DNA of 64,000 nucleotides from Edaphovirga cremea (GTDB lineage Bacteria; Pseudomonadota; Gammaproteobacteria; Enterobacterales; Enterobacteriaceae), in NCBI RefSeq assembly GCF_003332275.1, contig NZ_QOVA01000001.1:372001-436000 (forward strand), given 5' to 3'. Below the pieces are notes generated by a model. The model was given only the letters and a program-made list of their open reading frames with translations, searched no databases and was not told where the DNA came from. The translations under genes and the position numbers were made by a program. Of this stretch, positions 18,199-28,320 are shown piece after piece. Position 1 is the stretch's first letter. Each line of letters opens with the position of its first letter.

Positions 18199-19179
18199 AT
18201 GATTAAGAATGTTCTGGCGTTATTACTGGCCGGTTACTCAGCAGTGAGCTGGGCCGGATTTGATGTGGTTGCTCTCGGCGTCAATGGTGGCGTGGTCGAA
18301 GGGAATCTGACGTCATATCTGATTCGCAGCGATGAGGATACCCGCTATGTGGCGCTGGATGCAGGCTCGGTGCTGCCCGGTATCGCCAAGGGGTTGGAGA
18401 AGGGCAGTTTCCCTCAGGTGACTGAACAGGTGGCTGCACCCTGGACGCAGCAGGGGTACATTTTCCGTGAGCTGATTTCCACCTATTTTATCAGCCACGC
18501 GCATCTGGATCATTTGGCGGGGTTGGTTATCGCCTCCACGGAAGACAGCAAGAAAACGATCTACACCACCGAAGATGCGGTGGGTACGCTGAGAGCGCAC
18601 TATTTTAACTGGAAAACCTGGCCCAATTTCAGTGATTCTGGCAATGGCACGCGGCTTGGCACCTATCGCCTCAACGCTCCCCGGCCTGGGCAAAGCTTTA
18701 CGCTGGGGGTCACCCGTCTGCGGGCGACGGTCTATCCTCTCAGCCACGACAGCTCTTCCTCTGCGATGTTGCTGATCAATCAGGGCAATGAATATTTCGC
18801 CTACTTCGGAGATACCGGCCCGGACGCGGTTGAAAAGTCTAAAAATCTTGACGCTATCTGGCGAGCGCTGGGACCGTTGATTGAGAAAAAACAATTGAAG
18901 GGCATGATTATAGAAACTTCTTATCCCGACGGTGTGGCCGATAATCAACTCTATGGTCATCTGACACCCACATGGTTATTGAAGGAATTGAAAAATCTGG
19001 AAAAATACAGCGGTGGGGAGACGTCGCTGAACGCGCTGCCGATAGTGATCAGCCATATCAAGCCGTCGTTGAAAGCCGGTGTTGATGCCCATGCGCTGGT
19101 AGAAAAACAGCTGAATGAAGGCAATCAGTTGGGTGTTAAATTTATCTTTATGCAACAGGGTGATCGCCAGCAATTTTGA
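18199..19179 (+). CDS. cpdP: Class II 3',5'-cyclic-nucleotide phosphodiesterase, probably periplasmic
   Basis: 326 residues. An N-terminal signal peptide (MIKNVLALLLAGYSAVSWAG) is followed by a metallo-beta-lactamase fold. The class II cAMP phosphodiesterase signature HAHLDH is at residues 100-105 (FISHAHLDHLAG), with later ligands in YPLSHDSSSS and AYFGDTGPD, and a C-terminal ISHIKPSL. CpdP of Aliivibrio fischeri is a periplasmic relative. It would hydrolyse exported or external cAMP (inference). It lies between phrB (26 bases) and ybgI (55 bases). The symbol is by family resemblance. Confidence 0.85.
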   Translation: MIKNVLALLLAGYSAVSWAGFDVVALGVNGGVVEGNLTSYLIRSDEDTRYVALDAGSVLPGIAKGLEKGSFPQVTEQVAAPWTQQGYIFRELISTYFISHAHLDHLAGLVIASTEDSKKTIYTTEDAVGTLRAHYFNWKTWPNFSDSGNGTRLGTYRLNAPRPGQSFTLGVTRLRATVYPLSHDSSSSAMLLINQGNEYFAYFGDTGPDAVEKSKNLDAIWRALGPLIEKKQLKGMIIETSYPDGVADNQLYGHLTPTWLLKELKNLEKYSGGETSLNALPIVISHIKPSLKAGVDAHALVEKQLNEGNQLGVKFIFMQQGDRQQF

Positions 19180-19234
19180 TGGCGAAGGCTGATGAATTTA
19201 CTGAACAGAAAATTTTTATTATGGGAACAACGTC

Positions 19235-19978
19235 ATGCTGAATCTTGAACTGGAAAACCTGATTAATCAGAAATTGAGCGTCGGCGACTTTCAGGACTAT
19301 GCGCCGAACGGTTTACAGGTTGAAGGTCGTCAGCAAGTGCAGCGCATTGTGACGGGTGTGACGGCGTGTCAGGCTTTATTGGATGCGGCTGTTGAGCATC
19401 AGGCCGATGCCATTGTGGTTCATCACGGATATTTCTGGAAGAGTGAACCTGCCGCGGTGCGTGGTATGAAACGCAATCGGTTGAAAACTCTGTTGTGTAA
19501 TGACATCAATCTGTATGGCTACCATCTGCCGCTGGATGCGCATCCGGTTTTGGGAAATAACGCGCAACTGGCGCAGAAACTATCCATTGATGTTCAAGGG
19601 GAAGTGATGCCGCTGGTGCCCTTTGGCATGTTGGATACACCGCTCAGTGGCGATCAATTGCGTGAACGTATTGAAACCCGATTAGGTCGTGCGGTGTTGC
19701 ATAGCAGCATCGGTGCGCCTGCGCAGATTCGCCGGGTCGCCTGGTGTACCGGCGGTGGACAGGGTTTTATCGAGCAGGCAGCGGAATTTGGCGTCGATGC
19801 ATTCATTAGTGGGGAAGTCTCAGAACAGACCATCCATATCGCCCGCGAGATGGGACTGCACTTTTTTGCTGCCGGACACCATGCGACTGAACGCTATGGC
19901 GTAAAAGCGCTCGGTGAATGGCTCTCCACCGAGCATCGTCTTGATGTGATGTTTATTGATATCGACAATCCTGCATAA
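19235..19978 (+). CDS. ybgI: NIF3/DUF34 family metal-binding hydrolase YbgI
   Basis: 247 residues, the E. coli YbgI length. Conserved metal-binding histidines are visible in VVHHGYFWKSE and near the C-terminus in AAGHHATERYG; the glycine-rich CTGGGQGF and AFISGEVSEQT are typical of the family. E. coli YbgI is a toroidal dinuclear-metal protein annotated as a GTP-cyclohydrolase-like or radiation-resistance protein; its substrate is unsettled. It converges on the next gene with 6 bases between stops. Confidence 0.95.
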   Translation: MLNLELENLINQKLSVGDFQDYAPNGLQVEGRQQVQRIVTGVTACQALLDAAVEHQADAIVVHHGYFWKSEPAAVRGMKRNRLKTLLCNDINLYGYHLPLDAHPVLGNNAQLAQKLSIDVQGEVMPLVPFGMLDTPLSGDQLRERIETRLGRAVLHSSIGAPAQIRRVAWCTGGGQGFIEQAAEFGVDAFISGEVSEQTIHIAREMGLHFFAAGHHATERYGVKALGEWLSTEHRLDVMFIDIDNPA

Positions 19979-19984
19979 AAGCCG

Positions 19985-21445
19985 TTAACGCGGTGGCTTG
20001 GCGGCGGGAATGTTTTCGTCGCCAGCGTTCTCATCTTTCATAATCTCAAACGCCCGTTGCAAACCCGTATCGATCTGCGGATCCGCACCCTGCGGTGGGA
20101 ACTTGCTGGGCTGCTCTTCATTCATGGCTGCCGCCGCATGACTCTCCATGGCCTGCGCCTCTTGCTCTTCAGACAATTCAGGTGCGGGCATTTTGTCATG
20201 GATCATTTGTTCGTCAAAGGTCGGGTTCAGCGCGGGTGATAGCGGCGAACTCACCAGACTGTCCGGCATGGCAATGTGTGGCAACGGTGCATCAATGGCC
20301 AATTGCGGTTCGGCTTCTTCGGCACGGGTGCGGCTCAACGCGACAATCAGCGCGCCACAGATCGCGAAGAACGCGTAAAGGATATTTCCACCGAGCGGTT
20401 GTATCAGCGCGCCTACTGCCAATGGGCCGATACAGGCCCCGACGCCGAATGCCATCAACAAACAGGCCGACAATGAAACTCGCCTCTCGGGCTCGATCAT
20501 GTCATTGGCGAGCGCCACCACCAGGGGATAGAGCGTGAACTGCATCAGGCTGACGACGAAACCAATTCCCAGCAGCAGCGGAAATGAGATATGTGGCAAC
20601 AGGGCCAGGGGCAAGGCCGTTACGGTCAGCAATAACGCATTAATCTGCATCAGTCGGTTACGGTTATAGCGGTCAGAAAGCCAACTCAGGGGGAATTGCG
20701 CCAACAGCCCGGCAAAAATAGCCAGTGCCATGAACAGACCGGTTTGCTGGGTAGTGAATTCCTGTTGGCTGGTATAGACCGGTGCCATGCCGTAAAAAGA
20801 TCCCACAACCATACCAATGACCAGCGTGATGCCCAGGATCTTGGGGATCGCATTGATGAAGAATTTCAGCTCCATGGGAGCAGGCGACATATGCCCGGCG
20901 TTGGTGCGGGTAGTGAGAGCGATGGGCACCAGACACAGCGCAAAGCAGGTGGCGATGAGTATTAACGTATTAATGCCCAATCCGTCTTGTAAAATCAGAA
21001 CAATCTGACCCAGTGACATCCCCAGATAGGATGCAACCATATAAAATCCAAATACCACCCCGCGCTGATTGGGTTTTGATTGGTCATTCAACCAGCTTTC
21101 GAGCACCATGTACTGGCACATCATGCACAGGCCAATAATCAATCGCAGTATCACCCAGACGGAGATGAGTTCGGTCAGACCATGGCCGAGGACGGCAGCC
21201 GTGATGATGCCAGAGCAGGATACATAGGCGCGGATATGACCAACGCGGGCAATCAGGAAATGGCCAATCTTACCGCCGATCACCAACCCGATGTAGTTGG
21301 CCGCAATGATGGCTCCGATCATGGCACCAGTGACGTTATTGGCGTTTAATCGAAGGGAAATGTAGGTGGTGAGCAGACCGGAGCCCAGCAACATCAGTAA
21401 GGTGGTAGTGTAGAGTGGAAAGAATACACCAAGAGTCTTTTTCAC
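19985..21445 (-). CDS. MFS transporter (YcaD-like) with long acidic C-terminal tail
   Basis: 486 residues. About the first 390 form twelve membrane helices, with MFS loop sequences (SWLSDRYNRNR between the halves, VLRLIIGLCMMCQYMVLESW). Similarity is to the YcaD group, which is about 380 residues long. The last 95 residues are hydrophilic, rich in Pro, Glu and Ala (PELSEEQEAQAMESHAAAAM), with no membrane segment, and presumably cytoplasmic. Substrate unknown. The gene faces away from pxpB across a 294-base gap. Confidence 0.85.
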   Translation of the reverse strand: MKKTLGVFFPLYTTTLLMLLGSGLLTTYISLRLNANNVTGAMIGAIIAANYIGLVIGGKIGHFLIARVGHIRAYVSCSGIITAAVLGHGLTELISVWVILRLIIGLCMMCQYMVLESWLNDQSKPNQRGVVFGFYMVASYLGMSLGQIVLILQDGLGINTLILIATCFALCLVPIALTTRTNAGHMSPAPMELKFFINAIPKILGITLVIGMVVGSFYGMAPVYTSQQEFTTQQTGLFMALAIFAGLLAQFPLSWLSDRYNRNRLMQINALLLTVTALPLALLPHISFPLLLGIGFVVSLMQFTLYPLVVALANDMIEPERRVSLSACLLMAFGVGACIGPLAVGALIQPLGGNILYAFFAICGALIVALSRTRAEEAEPQLAIDAPLPHIAMPDSLVSSPLSPALNPTFDEQMIHDKMPAPELSEEQEAQAMESHAAAAMNEEQPSKFPPQGADPQIDTGLQRAFEIMKDENAGDENIPAAKPPR

Positions 21446-21739
21446 TGCCTCTCCCTGAGTGGATGATTCACTGAATCATAATGCCAATGACATTGATACT
21501 AGCAGTTGAGGTCTGGAGGGGAAACCTTACGAGGCGTAAGGGCGAGAGTCAGTATGGGGCAGCAAGTTGACATTGCTGTATTAATTCGCGCATAACTACT
21601 CGAATTATTTAGGATAAAGCTGCGGTCAGTGACTCGGCCCAGCCATGGGTCCCACGTCGATGGAGCCGTTGCCTGCTGCCTCGCTGCATCTCCAGGTACT
21701 TGGGTATATAATTAATATTCTGAATATGAGGAATAAAAA

Positions 21740-22396
21740 GTGCAACGAGCACGATGTTACCTGTTAGGGGAAAGTGCAGTGGTGCTTGAACTGGAACCTC
21801 CGGTTACGCTGGAAAGTCAGCAGCGAATTTGGGGTCTGACCGCTCGCCTGAAAGATTATCCAGAAGTACGAGAAGCCATTCCTGGCATGAATAATCTGAC
21901 CATAATACTCAACAATCCTCAGTCGGCGATTCTGGATGCCATTGAGCATTTGCAGAAATGGTGGGAAGAGAGTGAATCCCTCATTCTGGAATCACGCAAT
22001 GTCGATATCCCCGTGGTGTATGGCGGAGTCAAGGGGCCGGATTTGGACGTCGTTGCCCAACACTGCGGCCTCACAGGGAAACAGGTGGTTGAGAGCCACG
22101 CCTCTGCTGATTATGTTGTCTATTTCCTCGGGTTTCAGCCGGGCTTCCCCTATCTGGGCGGCATGCCTGAAATCCTGTCCACACCACGTCGCGGCGATCC
22201 CCGACTGCGGGTTCCTGCCGGTTCTGTCGGCATCGCGGGGGCGCAAACGGGCATCTATCCATTGACAACGCCCGGCGGCTGGCAAGTCATCGGCCACACC
22301 TCTTCCGTGTTGTTTGATCCGCGCCGCGCGTCGCCAACGCTGCTGCGTCCGGGCGATCACGTGCGCTTTATCCCGCAGAAGGAGGGTGTATGCTGA
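21740..22396 (+). CDS. pxpB: 5-oxoprolinase subunit PxpB
   Basis: 218 residues from a GTG start with a GAGG ribosome site 9-12 bases upstream. It matches E. coli YbgJ/Pxp[36 protein letters not shown] and [16 protein letters not shown]. With PxpC and PxpA it forms the ATP-dependent 5-oxoprolinase that opens pyroglutamate to glutamate. It overlaps pxpC by 7 bases. It is fitting that a pyroglutamyl-peptidase gene (pcp) lies two genes downstream. Confidence 0.95.
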   Translation: MQRARCYLLGESAVVLELEPPVTLESQQRIWGLTARLKDYPEVREAIPGMNNLTIILNNPQSAILDAIEHLQKWWEESESLILESRNVDIPVVYGGVKGPDLDVVAQHCGLTGKQVVESHASADYVVYFLGFQPGFPYLGGMPEILSTPRRGDPRLRVPAGSVGIAGAQTGIYPLTTPGGWQVIGHTSSVLFDPRRASPTLLRPGDHVRFIPQKEGVC

Positions 22397-23319
22397 AAAT
22401 CATTCGCGCAGGCATCCATACGACGGTGCAGGATGAAGGGCGTTCCGGCTACCGCTCACTCGGCGTCAGCCAGAGCGGTGCTCTTGACCTCCCTGCACTG
22501 AAAATGGCCAATATGCTGGTTGCCAACGATGAAGGTGCCGCTGCACTGGAAATAACGCTCGGGCAGTTTGTCGCGACCTTTACCCAATCGGCATGGATTG
22601 CCCTCACCGGTACTGGCTGCGACGCGGAGCTGGACGGCAAACGCCTGTGGACCGGCTGGCGTTATCCCGTCAAGGCCGGTCAGCAATTGAAATTGAAAAC
22701 GCCAAAACGGGGAATGCGTAGCTATCTGGCGATTTCGGGCGGCATTAAAGTCCCTGAAGTGTTGGGTTCGTACAGTACCGATCTCAAGGCGCATTTTGGT
22801 GGCTTTGAGGGGCGGCCCTTGAGAGATGGTGATGTGTTATCCATCGGCAAGGCGAGTCGGCTGCCGCGTCAATCGTCGGGTGTGAAACAATTGCTGTTCG
22901 GAAACCGTATACGTGCTTTGCCAGGACCCGAGTATCAGGAATTTATCCAGGAGTCGCGGGATACTTTCTGGAAAACGCCGTGGCATATCAGCCCACAAAG
23001 TAATCGTATGGGATACCGCTTGTTGGGCACGGCACTGCAACGATCCACGACGCGGGATATGTTGTCACATGGATTATTGCCGGGCGTGGTGCAGGTGCCA
23101 GGCAATGGTCAGCCGATTGTATTGCTGGCTGATGCACAGACTACGGGCGGATACCCACGCATTGCCTGCGTGATCGAAGCCGATCTCTATAATTTGGCGC
23201 AAATTCGTCTTGGCGAGCCGGTGCACTTTATCAAGTGCACCCTCGAAGAGGCACAGCATGCCAAACTTGAGCAGGATCGTTTTCTGTCACAGGTTGCCCG
23301 GGGGTTGGATGATCGTTGA
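22390..23319 (+). CDS. pxpC: 5-oxoprolinase subunit PxpC
   Basis: 309 residues (E. coli YbgK 310). Typical stretches are [44 protein letters not shown] and [20 protein letters not shown]. It partners PxpB in the catalytic complex for 5-oxoproline. It overlaps pxpB by 7 bases and pxpA by 11, so the three are translationally coupled. Confidence 0.96.
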   Translation: MLKIIRAGIHTTVQDEGRSGYRSLGVSQSGALDLPALKMANMLVANDEGAAALEITLGQFVATFTQSAWIALTGTGCDAELDGKRLWTGWRYPVKAGQQLKLKTPKRGMRSYLAISGGIKVPEVLGSYSTDLKAHFGGFEGRPLRDGDVLSIGKASRLPRQSSGVKQLLFGNRIRALPGPEYQEFIQESRDTFWKTPWHISPQSNRMGYRLLGTALQRSTTRDMLSHGLLPGVVQVPGNGQPIVLLADAQTTGGYPRIACVIEADLYNLAQIRLGEPVHFIKCTLEEAQHAKLEQDRFLSQVARGLDDR

Positions 23320-24046
23320 TCTCAACGCCGATCTGGGGGAGGGCGGTCACCATGACCAGGCACTTTTGCAACTCGTCAGTTCGGCGAACATTGCCTGCGG
23401 TTTCCATGCGGGTGATGCCCAGACGATGCGCCAGTCGGTTATCTGGGCCAGGCAATACGGTGTCGCCATTGGCGCACATCCGAGCTTTCCCGATCGGCAA
23501 AACTTTGGCCGCACAGCGATGCAATTGCCGCCTGAAACAGTTTTTGCCCAGGTGGTCTATCAGTTGGGTGCGTTGGCTGCCATTGCACACGCCGAAGGGG
23601 CGGAAATGGTGCATGTCAAACCGCACGGCATGCTGTACAACCAGGCGGCAAAGGATGCGGTACTGGCTGATGCGATTGCCCGTGCGGTGCTGGCCGTCAA
23701 TCCGCGTTTACGATTGGTCGGGCTGGCCGGGAGTGAACTGATCCTTGCAGGACGGCGCTACGGACTGGCGACGCGTCAGGAGGTATTTGCCGATCGCCGC
23801 TATCTGGCTGACGGCACGCTGGTGCCGCGCAGTGATCCAGATGCGTTGATTGAAACCGCACAACTGGCACTGGCACAAACGCTGGATATGGTATTGCGTC
23901 ATCAGGTGAAAACCCGTGAAGGGTCGTTTACCGCAGTGAAAGCCGATACGATTTGTTTGCATGGTGACGGAGAGCATGCGCTGGCGTTTGCCAGTCGGCT
24001 ACGTGAAAGTTTTAAGCAGCAGAATATTATCGTCAGCGCGAACTGA
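23309..24046 (+). CDS. pxpA: 5-oxoprolinase subunit PxpA (LamB/YcsF family)
   Basis: 245 residues from [12 protein letters not shown] (E. coli YbgL 244). Signatures are [41 protein letters not shown] and [10 protein letters not shown]. The frame is open further upstream inside pxpC, but the family starts at this ATG. It completes the pxpBCA order. Confidence 0.96.
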   Translation: MIVDLNADLGEGGHHDQALLQLVSSANIACGFHAGDAQTMRQSVIWARQYGVAIGAHPSFPDRQNFGRTAMQLPPETVFAQVVYQLGALAAIAHAEGAEMVHVKPHGMLYNQAAKDAVLADAIARAVLAVNPRLRLVGLAGSELILAGRRYGLATRQEVFADRRYLADGTLVPRSDPDALIETAQLALAQTLDMVLRHQVKTREGSFTAVKADTICLHGDGEHALAFASRLRESFKQQNIIVSAN

Positions 24047-24100
24047 ATTCACGCCTGCCTCCCGCGTCGAGGATAGGGTTGATTTATTTAAGGAGTTTTG

Positions 24101-24751
24101 ATGCAAACTGTATTGGTTACTGGTTTTGAGCCTTTTGTTGGCGAACGTATCAATTCTTCCTGGGAAGTAGTAAAGCAACTCAATGATTTGCAATTGGGGC
24201 GTATTAGGATTGTCGCGCGTCAGCTTCCCTGCGTTTTCTATCGCTCACTTGAACAGCTCAATGCCGCGATTGATGAACTGAACCCCGTATTGATTCTGGC
24301 GGTGGGGCAGGCCGGGGGGCGTACGGATATCAGCCTTGAGCGGGTGGCGATTAATAATGATGATGCGCAAACCCCCGATAGCGAAGGCAATCAACCGATT
24401 GATCTACCGATTATTGCTGGCGCTCCGGCTGCTTACTTTACCCGTTTGCCGGTGAAGGCGATGATCTCAGGATTGCGTGATGCCGGGATCCCGGTTTCTG
24501 TATCACAAACTGCTGGAACCTCTGTGGGCAATCACCTGATGTACGGATTATTGCATCGGCTGGCGCAAGCAGAGATGAGCGCGGTAAAAGGCGGGTTTAT
24601 TCATATTCCCTATCTCCCGGAACAGGCAGCAGAACATCCTGGCAGTCCAAGTATGTGTACGCACACTGTCCTGACTGCTCTGGAGTTGGCGATCGCGATC
24701 GCGATGAACACTGACCCGGATCTGACGGGCAGCGCGGATGCCACGCACTGA
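24101..24751 (+). CDS. pcp: Pyrrolidone-carboxylate peptidase family protein; catalytic cysteine replaced by glycine
   Basis: 216 residues from the ATG 5 bases after an AGGAG site (a TTG one codon earlier is less likely). Family C15 peptidases remove N-terminal pyroglutamate using a Glu-Cys-His triad. E80 (SLERVAIN) and H168 ([11 protein letters not shown]) are present, but the cysteine of TAGTxVCNHLMYG is G143: codon 24527-24529 reads GGC where TGC would give Cys. The N-terminal motif is also altered ([14 protein letters not shown] for the usual FGGxxxNPSW). The protein is full length otherwise. It is likely inactive as a peptidase or changed in function, unless the base is a sequencing error. 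It sits between pxpA, whose complex uses free pyroglutamate, and nei. Confidence 0.88.
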   Translation: MQTVLVTGFEPFVGERINSSWEVVKQLNDLQLGRIRIVARQLPCVFYRSLEQLNAAIDELNPVLILAVGQAGGRTDISLERVAINNDDAQTPDSEGNQPIDLPIIAGAPAAYFTRLPVKAMISGLRDAGIPVSVSQTAGTSVGNHLMYGLLHRLAQAEMSAVKGGFIHIPYLPEQAAEHPGSPSMCTHTVLTALELAIAIAMNTDPDLTGSADATH

Positions 24752-24799
24752 TCGCAATGTATTCGATGGATGGTTCAAGCAATAAAGTAGGTAAATGAG

Positions 24800-25591
24800 A
24801 TGCCTGAAGGACCCGAGATCCGCCGTGCGGCAGACAAATTGGTCGATGCCGTGGTGGGAACGCCGTTGACCCGGGTTTGGTTTGCATTCCTGGAGTTACA
24901 ACATTATCAGGCGCAATTGGTTGGCTCGACGATCGAGTCGATTGATACCCGCGGTAAAGCCTTGCTGACCCATTTCTCCTGTGGGTTGAGTATGTATAGC
25001 CATAACCAACTGTATGGCGTCTGGCGAGTCGTTGAGGCGGGTGCAGAACCCGACAGTAAACGCTCACTGCGAGTCAGGCTGGAGACGCAAGAGCGCGCCA
25101 TTTTGCTTTACAGCGCCTCAGACATTGAGATCTGGCCGAGTGGGACGATCGCGGAACATCCCTTTTTACAACGGATTGGCCCCGATGTGTTGGATGAAAA
25201 TCTGACGGTGACAGAGGTGAAAGCGCGCTTGTTGTCGCCGCGTTTTTATCGTCGGCAACTTTCGGGGATGTTGCTCGACCAGGCATTTCTGGCAGGATTG
25301 GGTAACTATCTGCGGGCGGAAATATTGTGGCAGGCCAAACTGGCTCCTCAGCATAAGCCACAGGATCTCGATCCGCTTAAGTTGGAGGTGCTGGCAAACG
25401 CATTGCTGGATGTTGCGCGTCTGTCTTACTCAACGCGAGGCGTGGTGAATGAAAATCACCATCACGGTGCGCTGTTCCGTTTCAAGGTTTTTGGTCGGAC
25501 TGGTTTACCCTGTGAACGCTGCGGGGAGCCGATTGTTAAAACGTCACTTTCATCCCGTCCGTTCTTCTGGTGCCCGTGCTGCCAGATTTAG
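24800..25591 (+). CDS. nei: Endonuclease VIII
   Basis: 263 residues, equal to E. coli Nei. The N-terminal catalytic PEGPEIRRA (Pro after Met acts as nucleophile), the helix-two-turn-helix region [14 protein letters not shown] and the C-terminal zinc finger [11 protein letters not shown]...CPCC are present. It is a DNA glycosylase/AP lyase removing oxidised pyrimidines. It converges on gltA across a shared terminator. Confidence 0.97.
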   Translation: MPEGPEIRRAADKLVDAVVGTPLTRVWFAFLELQHYQAQLVGSTIESIDTRGKALLTHFSCGLSMYSHNQLYGVWRVVEAGAEPDSKRSLRVRLETQERAILLYSASDIEIWPSGTIAEHPFLQRIGPDVLDENLTVTEVKARLLSPRFYRRQLSGMLLDQAFLAGLGNYLRAEILWQAKLAPQHKPQDLDPLKLEVLANALLDVARLSYSTRGVVNENHHHGALFRFKVFGRTGLPCERCGEPIVKTSLSSRPFFWCPCCQI

Positions 25592-25596
25592 CCGTA

Positions 25597-25629
25597 AAAA
25601 AAACCGGAGCCTGGGCTCCGGTTTGCTTT
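25597..25629. terminator. Bidirectional terminator between nei and gltA
   Basis: Arms aaaccggagc (25601-25610) and gctccggttt (25615-25624) are perfect, with A runs on the left and T-rich sequence on the right, so it can end both converging transcripts. Confidence 0.85.
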
Positions 25630-25646
25630 TCAACAGGCTGAAACGG

Positions 25647-26933
25647 TTACTCTCTGTCCAGCTTTGAAGTGAAGTCACGCTTGTCATAGCCCGTATAAAG
25701 CTGGCGTGGACGAGCGATCTTGATGCCATCGGCATGCATTTCGTTCCAGTGGGCAATCCAGCCTACGGTACGTGCCATCGCAAAAATCACGGTGAACATC
25801 GTAGATGGAATACCCATTGCTTTCAAAATGATACCGGAATAGAAATCAACGTTCGGATAGAGTTTCTTCTCGATGAAGTACGGGTCGTTCAGGGCAATAT
25901 GCTCAAGCTCCATCGCGACTTCCAGCAGATCGTCTTTCATGCCCAGTTCTTTCAGCACTTCATGACAGGTATCACGCATGACAGTGGCGCGCGGGTCATA
26001 GTTTTTATAAACACGGTGACCGAAGCCCATCAGGCGGAAAGCGTCATTCTTGTCTTTGGCACGGCGGATAAATTCCGGAATGTGTTCAACAGAACTGATT
26101 TCCTCAAGCATTTTCAGGCAGGCTTCATTGGCACCACCGTGAGCCGGTCCCCACAGCGAGGCAATGCCTGCCGCGATACAGGCGAACGGGTTGGCACCCG
26201 AAGAGCCTGCGGTACGCACGGTTGATGTCGATGCGTTCTGCTCATGATCGGCGTGCAGGATCAGAATACGATCCATGGCGCGTTCCAGAATCGGATTCAC
26301 CACATATTCTTCACATGGGGTAGAGAACATCATATGCAGGAAGTTGCCCGCATAGGAGAGGTCATTGCGTGGGTAAACAAAGGGTTGACCCAATGAATAC
26401 TTGTAACACATCGCTGCCACTGTCGGCATTTTGGATAGCAGGCGGTACGCGGCGATTTCACGATGACGCTCAATGTTCACATCCAATGAGTCGTGATAGA
26501 AGGCAGCCAGTGCGCCAGTAACACCACACAGAACCGCCATAGGGTGCGAATCACGGCGGAAACCGTGGAACAGACGGGTAATCTGTTCGTGGATCATGGT
26601 GTGACGGGTAACAATCTGCTTGAAGTTTTCGTACTCTTCTTTGGTAGGTGCTTCACCGTAAAGAAGAATATAACTGACCTCCAGGAAAGTGGAGTGTTCG
26701 GCCAGTTGGTCGATGGGGAAACCACGGTGCAGCAACACACCTTCGTCGCCATCAATGTAGGTAATTTTGGATTCGCAGGATGCGGTAGAGGTAAAGCCCG
26801 GGTCGAACGTGAACAAGCCTTTTGAGCCAAGACTACGGATATCAACTTCGTCCTGGCCAAGCGTGCCTGATAGCACGTCCAGTTCAATCGATGTTCCGTC
26901 CTCTAGGGATAGCGTCGCTTTCTTGTCAGCCAT
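25647..26933 (-). CDS. gltA: Citrate synthase (type II)
   Basis: 428 residues (E. coli 427), with the long N-terminal domain of the NADH-regulated hexameric type. Catalytic regions are [33 protein letters not shown] and [14 protein letters not shown]. It condenses oxaloacetate and acetyl-CoA to citrate. It is divergent from sdhC across 668 bases, as in E. coli, where both are under ArcA and CRP influence. Confidence 0.98.
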   Translation of the reverse strand: MADKKATLSLEDGTSIELDVLSGTLGQDEVDIRSLGSKGLFTFDPGFTSTASCESKITYIDGDEGVLLHRGFPIDQLAEHSTFLEVSYILLYGEAPTKEEYENFKQIVTRHTMIHEQITRLFHGFRRDSHPMAVLCGVTGALAAFYHDSLDVNIERHREIAAYRLLSKMPTVAAMCYKYSLGQPFVYPRNDLSYAGNFLHMMFSTPCEEYVVNPILERAMDRILILHADHEQNASTSTVRTAGSSGANPFACIAAGIASLWGPAHGGANEACLKMLEEISSVEHIPEFIRRAKDKNDAFRLMGFGHRVYKNYDPRATVMRDTCHEVLKELGMKDDLLEVAMELEHIALNDPYFIEKKLYPNVDFYSGIILKAMGIPSTMFTVIFAMARTVGWIAHWNEMHADGIKIARPRQLYTGYDKRDFTSKLDRE

Positions 26934-27338
26934 TTTACAGTCTCCTTAGCGCCTTATTATAAAAACCTGTAACAACCGAAATGCCGGTGGATGCCAAATG
27001 GGCGCTCGCCGTACTGTGCCAGCCTGGACTCTGTTTTGGGGAAAAAGGGTACAGAGCGCATATCATGTGTAACAAATGGGCCATGATAAACAAGCGGCGT
27101 TTCTAAGTTGCCGTCAATTCAATGTTGTTAACGATTCAATAGATCATTTGTATTCTGTTAATCATTACCCATGACATATGCGGATTTTTACACACTACAC
27201 TTTTGCATAACTCTGCTGTACAGGGAAGTGTATCTGCTCTTCTTTAGCGCATCATAGGACAGAATTCATGCCTATTTGTAACGGAAATGTTGATCTATTG
27301 TCAAATTAGATAATAAATATTATACGATATGTGAAATT

Positions 27339-27354
27339 CGTGATGCGAATCACT
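27339..27354. promoter_or_regulatory. CRP-like site upstream of sdhC
   Basis: CGTGA-TGCGAA-TCACT matches 8 of the 10 consensus positions of TGTGA-N6-TCACA and is itself an inverted repeat (GTGAT-GCGA-ATCAC). It is centred about 80 bases upstream of the predicted sdhC start point; CRP activates sdhC from similar distances in E. coli. Confidence 0.5.
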
Positions 27355-27391
27355 GTTTCGCGCAAATGTGACCAAACATTTTGTATGGGAA

Positions 27392-27420
27392 TTGTAAAAG
27401 GAATGTGAACATCCTATACT
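27392..27420 (+). promoter_or_regulatory. Predicted sdhC promoter
   Basis: TTGTAA (27392-27397) and TATACT (27415-27420) are separated by 17 bases. The start point would be near 27427. Confidence 0.65.
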
Positions 27421-27601
27421 GCCGCCAGGTCTCCGGGTAACCCTGAAGTAGGAGCACCCAGCGTTAATATAGAACGCGCCGTTTAAGCACATTGGATGTT
27501 GTTGTTTGAGCGCGTGACGTGAAGGGTTTCGGCTCTTAACGCTGTCTGATCCCCGCCCAGGCCGGAGGAAGTAAAATAATAAGAGCTGTGTGGGCTAAAA
27601 C

Positions 27602-27979
27602 GTGAAAAAACAAAGACCTGTCAACCTGGATCTGCAAACGATTCAGTTTCCCGTTACTGCGATAGCGTCCATTTTACATCGAGTCTCAGGCGTAATCACC
27701 TTCGTGGCCGTGGGTATCCTCCTCTGGTTGCTTGGATTGTCTCTCTCCTCCCCGGAGGGCTTCATTCAGGCTGCCGCCATAATGAATAGCTTCATTGTCA
27801 AATTCATTTTCTGGGGGATTCTCACTGCATTGGCCTATCACATTTGCGGTGGCATTCGCCATTTGTTAATGGATTTTGGCTATATCGAAGAGAGTTTGGC
27901 TGCCGGTACCCGTTCTGCGCAAGTGGCAATCGGTCTGACCGTCGTGCTGTCAATCCTGTCTGGAGTCCTCGTATGGTAA
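27602..27979 (+). CDS. sdhC: Succinate dehydrogenase cytochrome b556 subunit
   Basis: 125 residues beginning at GTG ([20 protein letters not shown]); a TAA stop two codons upstream in frame excludes the longer ATG start used in E. coli (129 aa). Three membrane helices are visible. Haem- and quinone-site residues lie in SILHRVSGV and [18 protein letters not shown]. It anchors SdhAB to the inner membrane. It overlaps sdhD by 7 bases. Confidence 0.96.
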   Translation: MKKQRPVNLDLQTIQFPVTAIASILHRVSGVITFVAVGILLWLLGLSLSSPEGFIQAAAIMNSFIVKFIFWGILTALAYHICGGIRHLLMDFGYIEESLAAGTRSAQVAIGLTVVLSILSGVLVW

Positions 27980-28320
27980 GCAATGTTTCTGCATTGGGAC
28001 GCAATGGCGTACACGATTGGTTACTGCTTCGTGCTTCCGCTATCGTTATCACCCTGTATGTCATCTACATCCTTGGCTTTGTTATCATAGCCCAGGATAT
28101 TACCTATGAAGTCTGGCGCGGTTTCTTCGCTTCCTCCATTACCAAAGTATTTACACTGCTGACGCTGCTCTCGATTCTGGTTCACGCCTGGATCGGTATG
28201 TGGCAGGTATTAACGGACTATATAAAACCTCTTGCGATCAGATTGGTGCTGCAACTGGCCATCGTTGTCACGCTGCTGGTCTATTTATTGTACGGAACAA
28301 TCGTAGTGTGGGGAGCATAA
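27973..28320 (+). CDS. sdhD: Succinate dehydrogenase membrane anchor subunit
   Basis: 115 residues, identical in length to E. coli SdhD, starting [20 protein letters not shown]. Three membrane helices; [20 protein letters not shown] carries the haem-ligand histidine region. The start is the ATG inside the last codons of sdhC; a longer open frame upstream is ignored on homology. sdhA begins at the next base after its stop. Confidence 0.96.
   Translation: MVSNVSALGRNGVHDWLLLRASAIVITLYVIYILGFVIIAQDITYEVWRGFFASSITKVFTLLTLLSILVHAWIGMWQVLTDYIKPLAIRLVLQLAIVVTLLVYLLYGTIVVWGA

Larger units (their letters stand above)
26934..27601. other. gltA-sdhC divergent regulatory region
   Basis: This 668-base gap holds the gltA promoter region (minus) and the sdhC promoter with a CRP-like site (listed separately). 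The sdhC side has an untranslated leader of about 175 bases. No open frame here looks like a gene; a 63-codon minus frame over 27301-27492 has no coding character. Confidence 0.65.

Noticed and set aside
27301-27492. 63-codon minus-strand frame in the gltA-sdhC gap
   Set aside because: It covers the predicted sdhC promoter, has no ribosome site and no coding bias.
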